DNA from: Arthrobacter echini
GTDB taxonomy: Bacteria; Actinomycetota; Actinomycetes; Actinomycetales; Micrococcaceae
Length of the DNA stretch: 64,000 nucleotides
Assembly: GCF_008107445.1 (NCBI RefSeq)
Contig: NZ_VSLD01000001.1
Span: forward strand, 496,001 to 560,000
Reading direction: 5' to 3'
How positions within the stretch are numbered: the first letter of the stretch is position 1; the number at the start of each line of letters is the position of its first letter. Positions 59,386 through 64,000 of the stretch are shown one piece after another. Below the pieces are notes generated by a model. It was not told the DNA's origin. It did no database searches and saw nothing but the letters and a program-made list of their open reading frames with translations. The position numbers and the translations under genes are program-made.

Positions 59386-59658
59386 ATGAGCGACCGGCAC
59401 CCCGATCCTGGAAATTCGAACGCGGGCAATCCCGATCCCGAGGACAACAACATCACGGGCCTCGAGCCAGGAGGCGGTGTTCCTCCGGGCGAGACCCCGC
59501 CTGCCGAGGCGAGCACAACCTGGGAGCAGAACCATACCGAGGACAAGCCCCAGTCAAAGGGGGTCACCGCCGTCTGGATCGGCGTCGTGGGGCTGATCGT
59601 CCTTCTGGTGCTCATCTTCATCGTGGGCAACATCGTGGGCCTCTTCGGTCTCACCTAG
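59386..59658 (+). CDS. DUF6480 family protein
   Basis: A 90-residue protein. The central ITGLEPGGGVPPGETPPAEAS is diagnostic of DUF6480, and a single hydrophobic helix closes the protein (VWIGVVGLIVLLVLIFIVGNIVGL). The N-terminal part is Asn/Asp/Pro-rich and probably disordered. The ATG at 59386 follows AAGGA; an upstream GTG at 59347 in frame is less likely. It should be a small single-pass membrane protein of unknown role. Confidence 0.85.
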   Translation: MSDRHPDPGNSNAGNPDPEDNNITGLEPGGGVPPGETPPAEASTTWEQNHTEDKPQSKGVTAVWIGVVGLIVLLVLIFIVGNIVGLFGLT

Positions 59659-59681
59659 GACGGCGACCTGCCTCTACAGGC

Positions 59682-60002
59682 CTATTCCGCGCCGTCGCGG
59701 AGTTCGTAGTAGTCGATCAGTGCCGATTCCTCCTCGGCAGAGAGAGCGGCTGCGCTACCGGCACCCGGTGCGCCGGATATCTGGCTCCTTGTCCAGGCCA
59801 GATGGAGTTCCTCCCGCTCGAGGCGGGAATTGGCCAGTGGCGCATAGTGCTTGCGGGAGTTCAGGATACCGAGGGACACCGTGATCCATGCAGGAATGCC
59901 CGATTCCTTCTCGAGGTGGACGTCATTGACGTCACCGAGCTTCTTGCCCGCACTGTCCCAGGCCGTTGCTGCCTGGAGCTTGCTGATGTCGCCCTGAGCC
60001 AT
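59682..60002 (-). CDS. PRC-barrel domain protein
   Basis: A 106-residue protein whose first about 70 residues match the PRC-barrel fold (QAATAWDSAGKKLGDVNDVHLEKESGIPAWITVSLG, LANSRLEREELHLAWTRSQI). The remaining residues are acidic. PRC-barrel proteins of this size occur in stress-related gene sets of actinobacteria; a specific role is unknown. The start ATG has GGAAGG a few bases upstream. Confidence 0.85.
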   Translation of the reverse strand: MAQGDISKLQAATAWDSAGKKLGDVNDVHLEKESGIPAWITVSLGILNSRKHYAPLANSRLEREELHLAWTRSQISGAPGAGSAAALSAEEESALIDYYELRDGAE

Positions 60003-60083
60003 CGGGGTTCCCTTCCTGGAACGAGTGGTGCTTCGGTGTCCATTCCAGCCCAGATGCGGCAGAAGGGCAATCGGAAACCGCCG

Positions 60084-61139
60084 TCACCGGCCGGCCGCGG
60101 CGCCCGCGAGCAGCGGCACGAAGGCATCGAGGGCCCAGACCAGGCTCAGGGGGTTCGCGGCGGAGACGGACAGCGTCAGGGTGTCGTCCGACGTGGTCAC
60201 CAGGGCATCGCGTCCCACCGCGGGGATCTGGCCCAGCAGTGGATCGGCCGCGATGGCCTCCGCCGCGTCCTCGTCGGCCACCCAGGTCACGAAGATGTCG
60301 GAGTCGAGCTCGTTCGCCCGCTCAGCCGACCAGGGGATGAAGAACGCCTCCGAACCACCCGTGGCCTCGGTCACCACGTTCGCCTGGACCATGCCGAGCT
60401 CCGTCAGGAAGCGGGGTCGATTGTCGTTCGCGGTGTACACGCTCACGCTGTCCGCTGCCCCGGGGGTGAGACTGCCGTAGATGAAGGTGGTCCCGTCGAG
60501 CTCGGGGTGTTCGGCGGCGGCGTCGTCGATGGCCTGCTCCGTGGTGTCGACGAGCTGCTCGGCAGCACCGGATAGACCGAGTGCCTCCCCGATGATCCGG
60601 GTGGAGTCCTGCCAGGCGGTGCCGTAGGCCACCTCGGGGTACGCGACGACCGGAGCGATCCTGCTGAGGGTGTCGTAGTCCTCCTGCGACAGACCGGAGT
60701 AGGCGGCGAGGATGACATCGGGATCCGTGGCTGCGATGTCGTCGAAGGCGAGGCCGTCGGCCTCGGAGTACTGCACCGGGGCGCCGTTCGTGCCAATGGC
60801 CGCTCCGAGCTCCTCGAGCTTCGCGTCCTTCCACGGAGTGGAGCCGTTCTCGTTGCCCCCGTAGGAATCGATCGGCATGCCCACCGGGACGACGCCGAGC
60901 GACAATGCCACGTCGGCATTGACCCACGAGACTGTCGCAACGCGCTCGGGTATCTCCCTCAGCGTCGTCTGGCCGAAGGCATGATCAATGGTGACCGGAA
61001 AGGCTGCCGCATCGGCCTCCGCCGCGCTGCCGGCAGTCGTGGTGCCCGCACCGTCCGAGGGACCCGTGGAGCAGGCGGAGAGGGACAGCGCTGCGACGAC
61101 GGTGACGGCGAGCAGGCGGAGCAGGCGTGAGGTGGCCAT
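60084..61139 (-). CDS. Iron-siderophore ABC transporter substrate-binding lipoprotein (FepB/FecB-type)
   Basis: A 351-residue lipoprotein with lipobox LSAC (Cys23). The mature part has the periplasmic siderophore-binder pattern: a first lobe (FPVTIDHAFGQTTLREIPERVATVSW), DGLAFDDIAATDPDVILAAYSGLSQEDYDTLSRIAPVVAYP, and a second lobe. It should capture a ferric siderophore outside the membrane and hand it to FecCD-type permeases. An iron box lies 49 bases upstream of the start. The permease-ATPase operon about 8 kb to the left is the only such system in the window and lacks its own binding protein. Confidence 0.9.
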   Translation of the reverse strand: MATSRLLRLLAVTVVAALSLSACSTGPSDGAGTTTAGSAAEADAAAFPVTIDHAFGQTTLREIPERVATVSWVNADVALSLGVVPVGMPIDSYGGNENGSTPWKDAKLEELGAAIGTNGAPVQYSEADGLAFDDIAATDPDVILAAYSGLSQEDYDTLSRIAPVVAYPEVAYGTAWQDSTRIIGEALGLSGAAEQLVDTTEQAIDDAAAEHPELDGTTFIYGSLTPGAADSVSVYTANDNRPRFLTELGMVQANVVTEATGGSEAFFIPWSAERANELDSDIFVTWVADEDAAEAIAADPLLGQIPAVGRDALVTTSDDTLTLSVSAANPLSLVWALDAFVPLLAGAAAGR

Positions 61140-61187
61140 GGGGCTCCCTGGCTTCTGGCCCGAGAAGGGCGGATGAACAGCTGAAAG

Positions 61188-61206
61188 TAAGGTTAGCCTA
61201 CCCTAG
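61188..61206. promoter_or_regulatory. Iron box (IdeR/DmdR/DtxR-type) of the siderophore-binding protein
   Basis: Read on the minus strand, CTAGGGTAGGCTAACCTTA matches the consensus TTAGGTTAGGCTAACCTAA at 16 of 19 positions by my alignment. It lies upstream of the binding-protein gene that starts at 61139. Confidence 0.88.
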
Positions 61207-61239
61207 CCTCTCGGAAAAAGTCCTTCCCCGGTACAGTCC

Positions 61240-61662
61240 TCAGGAGTCACGGGCCCTCCGGGTCTCACGATCATTGGCCCACTGGAGCGCCTCGACCAGT
61301 TCGCTCTTCGACATCGAGGAGCGGCCCGGTACCTCGAGCTTCTTGGCGAGGTCGTAGAGATGAGCCTTCGAGGCATTGGCGTCGACCCCTCCCGCCGTCG
61401 GGCGCGACTCGGCCCGCCCCGTTGCCGCCTGCTGGTCCGAGGGTCCCTTCGACTCCTTCTGCTCCCAGTGGTCTCCCACCTTCTCGAACCCGTGCTTCAG
61501 GGACGCGAAGGCCGTGCGGTGGGCCCGCTCCCCGTCGCCGTACTGCTCCTCCGCGGAGTCCAGCGTTGCCGCGAACGTGTCCTGCGCCTCCGTACCGGAC
61601 CGCTGCAGCGTACTCGGCAGGGTCTCCGACCTGACCTTGCCGTCCTTCGTGAACCGTGCCAT
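61240..61662 (-). CDS. ChaB-domain protein with Rho-N/SAP-like C-terminus
   Basis: A 140-residue protein. Residues about 10-70 match the ChaB fold (LPSTLQRSGTEAQDTFAATLDSAEEQYGDGERAHRTAFASLKHGFEKVG). After a polar linker, the last about 40 residues resemble a Rho N-terminal or SAP-like helix pair (ASKAHLYDLAKKLEVPGRSSMSKSELVEAL). The ATG at 61662 gives a good distance to GAAGGG; ATGs at 61671 and 61695 are alternatives. ChaB proteins are often stress-linked; the combination suggests nucleic-acid binding. Confidence 0.8.
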   Translation of the reverse strand: MARFTKDGKVRSETLPSTLQRSGTEAQDTFAATLDSAEEQYGDGERAHRTAFASLKHGFEKVGDHWEQKESKGPSDQQAATGRAESRPTAGGVDANASKAHLYDLAKKLEVPGRSSMSKSELVEALQWANDRETRRARDS

Positions 61663-61857
61663 CGGCGCCATCCCTTCACCATCTCGTCGCGCCACGCATC
61701 CCGTGGCCGGGCGCCGGATGTTCGTCCGCTACGCCGCGCCCACTCGGTAGACTATGGGACGGCAAGTCACCCGCGCGAGAGCCATGCACAACGCCGTGCC
61801 GAGGCCGGACCACGCTCCTGAAACGATTTTTGCCCCCGTACCCGCGAAAGGCTCCGC

Positions 61858-63384
61858 ATGAGCACGACCATGAACGACGCCGCCGCGCCGACCATCCCCC
61901 GCCAGTCCTGGCTCGCCCTCGCAGCCCTCCTGCTGGGCATGAGCATCGCGCTCCTCGACACCACGATCGTCAACGTGGCACTCCCCACCATCCGCACCAG
62001 CCTGGATGCGTCGGAGTCCACGCTCTCCTGGATCATCTCGGGGTACGCGCTGGCCTTCGGCCTGACGCTGATCCCTGCGGGCAGGCTCGGCGACCGCATC
62101 GGCCACAAGTGGATCTACTTCTCCGGTGTCGCCCTGTTCACCGTCGCCAGCCTCGCCTGCGGCTTCGCCCAGAGCGACCTGCAGCTGGTGATCTTCCGGG
62201 TCCTCCAGGGCCTGGCCGGCGGCATCTTCGTCCCGGCGGTCACGGCTTTCATCCAGTTGCTCTTCCCCGGAAGGACCCGCGGAACCGCTTTCGCGATCAT
62301 GGGCGCGGTGATCGGCGTCTCCTCGGCGCTCGGGCCCATCATCGGCGGGCTCATCATCGAGGCCTTCGGGGTGGAGAATGGCTGGCGTCTGGTGTTCTTC
62401 GTGAATCTGCCGGTCGGCATCATCACCTGCATCGCAGCCGCCGCCCTGCTGCCGCCCCGCGACAAGACGTTGCCCCGGGCCGCGAAGGGCCTGGACGCTA
62501 TGGGCATCGCCCTGGTGTCCGCAGCCTTCGTGGCTCTCCTGGTCCCCCTGATCCAGGGCCAGGAGGACGGCTGGCCGCTGTGGACCTGGATCTCCCTTGT
62601 CGGCGGAATCGTCCTGCTCGCACTCTTCGGGGCGTGGGAGGTCCATACCGACCGCAAGGGACGGGTGCCACTGGTCCCTCCGACGCTGTTCTCGCATGCA
62701 TCGTTCACCGGTGGAGTCATTCTCGCCCTCGTCTACTTCGCCGCGTTCACCAGTATCTTCTTCACCATCTCGTTGCTCTGGCAGTCGGGACTGGGCTACT
62801 CCGCCCTCGCCTCCGGGGCCGTGGCCATCCCGTTCGCCATCGGGAGCATCATCAGCTCCTCGCAGAGCAATCGCCTGGCCCTGAAGCTCGGCCGCAACGT
62901 GCTGGTCCTCGGGACGGCCCTCGTGACGGTGGGACTCGGCTGGTCGTGGCTGATCCTGCTGACCACGGCACCGTCCGATCTGACCAACTGGCTGTTCGCC
63001 GTCCCGCTGCTGCTGGCGGGGCTCGGCAACGGCTTCTTCATCGCGCCCAATGTGCAGTTCATCGTCGCCACGGTGGACCGGCAGGACGCCGGGTCGGCCA
63101 GCGCGGTCATCTCGGCCATCCAGCGCATCGGCTCGGCAGTGGGTATCGCGATCATCGGCAGCGTGCTGTTCGGCTCACTGCCGGGTGGACGCGAGATGGC
63201 AACGGCCGCCGGGCGCGCTGCAGGCTTCACCGACGCCTCGGCTGCCGCCATGGGGGTCAGCGCGGCCTTCGCCGCCGTCGCGCTCCTGCTGGTCTTCACG
63301 CTTCCACGGCGGGTCGCGACACCGGGTCCGCCGACGCCGCCGAAGGACGACGCGCCTGCGGATCCTGCCGTCCAGGAGGCCTGA
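61858..63384 (+). CDS. DHA2-family MFS drug efflux transporter
   Basis: A 508-residue transporter with 14 predicted helices. The N-terminus has LLGMSIALLDTTIVNVALPTI (motif D1), LAFGLTLIPAGRLGDRIGHKW (motif A) and LQGLAGGIFVPAVTAFIQ, as in EmrB/QacA proteins. It probably expels drugs or lipophilic compounds using the proton gradient. Substrate is unknown. It is monocistronic, divergent from the ChaB gene and followed by an ABC-F gene in the same direction. Confidence 0.9.
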   Translation: MSTTMNDAAAPTIPRQSWLALAALLLGMSIALLDTTIVNVALPTIRTSLDASESTLSWIISGYALAFGLTLIPAGRLGDRIGHKWIYFSGVALFTVASLACGFAQSDLQLVIFRVLQGLAGGIFVPAVTAFIQLLFPGRTRGTAFAIMGAVIGVSSALGPIIGGLIIEAFGVENGWRLVFFVNLPVGIITCIAAAALLPPRDKTLPRAAKGLDAMGIALVSAAFVALLVPLIQGQEDGWPLWTWISLVGGIVLLALFGAWEVHTDRKGRVPLVPPTLFSHASFTGGVILALVYFAAFTSIFFTISLLWQSGLGYSALASGAVAIPFAIGSIISSSQSNRLALKLGRNVLVLGTALVTVGLGWSWLILLTTAPSDLTNWLFAVPLLLAGLGNGFFIAPNVQFIVATVDRQDAGSASAVISAIQRIGSAVGIAIIGSVLFGSLPGGREMATAAGRAAGFTDASAAAMGVSAAFAAVALLLVFTLPRRVATPGPPTPPKDDAPADPAVQEA

Positions 63385-63431
63385 CGGAAGCTCACGCCCG
63401 GCCCTGCCCCTCCGCCTCCTAGACTGGGAGC

Positions 63432-64000
63432 ATGACCGCAACCCTCGTGGCGAAGGATCTGTCCGGGGGCCCGGCGGACCGCACGCTCTTCTCGAAGCTC
63501 GATCTCACGGTGGCTCCCGGGGACGTGGTGGGCGTGGTGGGGGCCAATGGCGTCGGCAAGACGACCCTGCTGCGCCTGCTGGCGGGAGCGGACCAGCCGG
63601 TCGCCGGGACCGTCTCCACCACGCCGCCGGACGCCTTCGTGGGCTGGCTCCCGCAGGAACACGAGCGCCGCCCCGGCGAGACCGTCGCGGCTTACATAGG
63701 ACGCCGGACAGGCACGACGGCAGCCACCACCGCCATGGAGGAGGCCGCAGAGGCTCTCGGCGATGGCGGGAAGCACGCAGACAACGCGTACTCGGCTGCC
63801 CTGGAGCACTGGATGATCTCCGGCGCGGTGGACCTCGAGGACCGGATGCCCGCGGTCCTCGCGGACGTCGCCGGTGGGATCGACCCGTCGACCCCCACAA
63901 TCACCCTGTCCGGGGGCCAACTGGCCCGGGTGGCCCTTGCGGCCCTGCTGCTGAGCCGCTTCGACATCGTCCTCCTCGACGAGCCCACGAACGATCTTGA
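63432..64000 (+). CDS. ABC-F type ATPase, N-terminal part (cut by window end)
   Basis: The first 189 codons are present. Walker A is GANGVGKTT (about residues 38-46), the signature is LSGGQLARVALAALLL and Walker B is IVLLDEPTNDL, after which the window ends. The DEPTNDL form and the absence of membrane segments indicate the ABC-F family, whose members act on ribosomes in translation or antibiotic protection. The start ATG is preceded by GGGAG. A second ATPase domain is expected beyond the window. Confidence 0.88.
   Translation, partial: MTATLVAKDLSGGPADRTLFSKLDLTVAPGDVVGVVGANGVGKTTLLRLLAGADQPVAGTVSTTPPDAFVGWLPQEHERRPGETVAAYIGRRTGTTAATTAMEEAAEALGDGGKHADNAYSAALEHWMISGAVDLEDRMPAVLADVAGGIDPSTPTITLSGGQLARVALAALLLSRFDIVLLDEPTNDL

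Overview
The window is high-GC, gene-dense chromosomal DNA from an actinobacterium, most likely a member of the Micrococcaceae close to Arthrobacter. This rests on the codon usage, the Mrp antiporter operon, the LpqY-SugABC-like sugar importer, IdeR/DmdR-type iron boxes, a DUF6480 protein and zinc-ligand-free ribosomal proteins. The assignment is an inference from content, because no 16S gene is present. I see no insertion sequence, prophage, CRISPR array or integrase. The region reads as ordinary chromosome with several well-regulated accessory operons.

Layout. 0-3.4 kb: the tail of an amino-acid ABC ATPase, then a leftward ECF transporter operon (ykoE-ykoD-ykoC) behind a clear TPP riboswitch. 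3.5-7.3 kb: a DUF4235 protein, an effector-binding-domain protein, an aromatic-acid-exporter-like protein, and two orphan genes, one of them a lipoprotein. 7.4-9.6 kb: a pterin-dehydratase/glyoxalase-like fusion followed by an FAD monooxygenase. 9.7-16.0 kb: a leftward six-gene Mrp Na+/H+ antiporter operon (mrpA-C-D-E-F-G, with MrpB fused to MrpA). 16.1-20.5 kb: an Atg22/UMF1-type MFS protein behind a perfect palindrome, dCTP deaminase, tryptophan 2,3-dioxygenase, and a protealysin-like protease overlapping an emfourin-like inhibitor gene. 20.6 kb: tRNA-Gly(CCC). 20.9-25.5 kb: lpqY-sugA-sugB-sugC-like sugar (probably trehalose) importer. 25.5-28.6 kb: HerA-like ATPase and two membrane or anchored proteins of unknown function.

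28.7-32.2 kb is a persulfide/sulfite stress locus: a CstB-like MBL-rhodanese protein, a TauE/SafE exporter, a membrane rhodanese and a CstR-type repressor, with four near-identical palindromic operators. 32.2-36.3 kb: a thioredoxin-NHL protein coupled to a CopD-CtaG fusion. 36.5-38.2 kb: HU and a Crp/Fnr regulator coupled to a membrane protein. 38.3-42.5 kb: a YnjBCD-type ABC importer in which the permease is two genes. 42.6-45.0 kb: two flavin-dependent oxidoreductases. 45.2-46.0 kb: rpmB-rpmG-rpsN, all lacking zinc-binding cysteines, behind a palindrome. 46.2-48.1 kb: SGNH hydrolase and diacylglycerol kinase-like protein.

48.2-52.3 kb: a four-gene siderophore uptake and utilisation operon with an iron box. 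Its likely binding protein lies apart at 60.1-61.1 kb under a second iron box. 52.4-55.8 kb: glutathionyl/mycothiolyl-hydroquinone-reductase-like protein, a BrkB/YihY membrane protein and an NAD-dependent epimerase. 55.9-61.7 kb: a MASE1 sensor kinase, a GNAT protein and small stress-type proteins (DUF6480, PRC-barrel, ChaB). 61.9-64 kb: a DHA2 drug exporter and the start of an ABC-F ATPase cut by the window end.

Many operons here are coupled by 1- or 4-base stop/start overlaps. Start codons were chosen from these overlaps and from visible Shine-Dalgarno sequences. The best-supported regulatory logic is the TPP riboswitch with a Shine-Dalgarno-sequestering hairpin, the four CstR-type operators and the two iron boxes. 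I did not find a system I could defend as wholly undescribed. The most promising leads are the protease/inhibitor pair, the palindrome upstream of the Atg22-like transporter, and the large palindrome beside the siderophore promoter.
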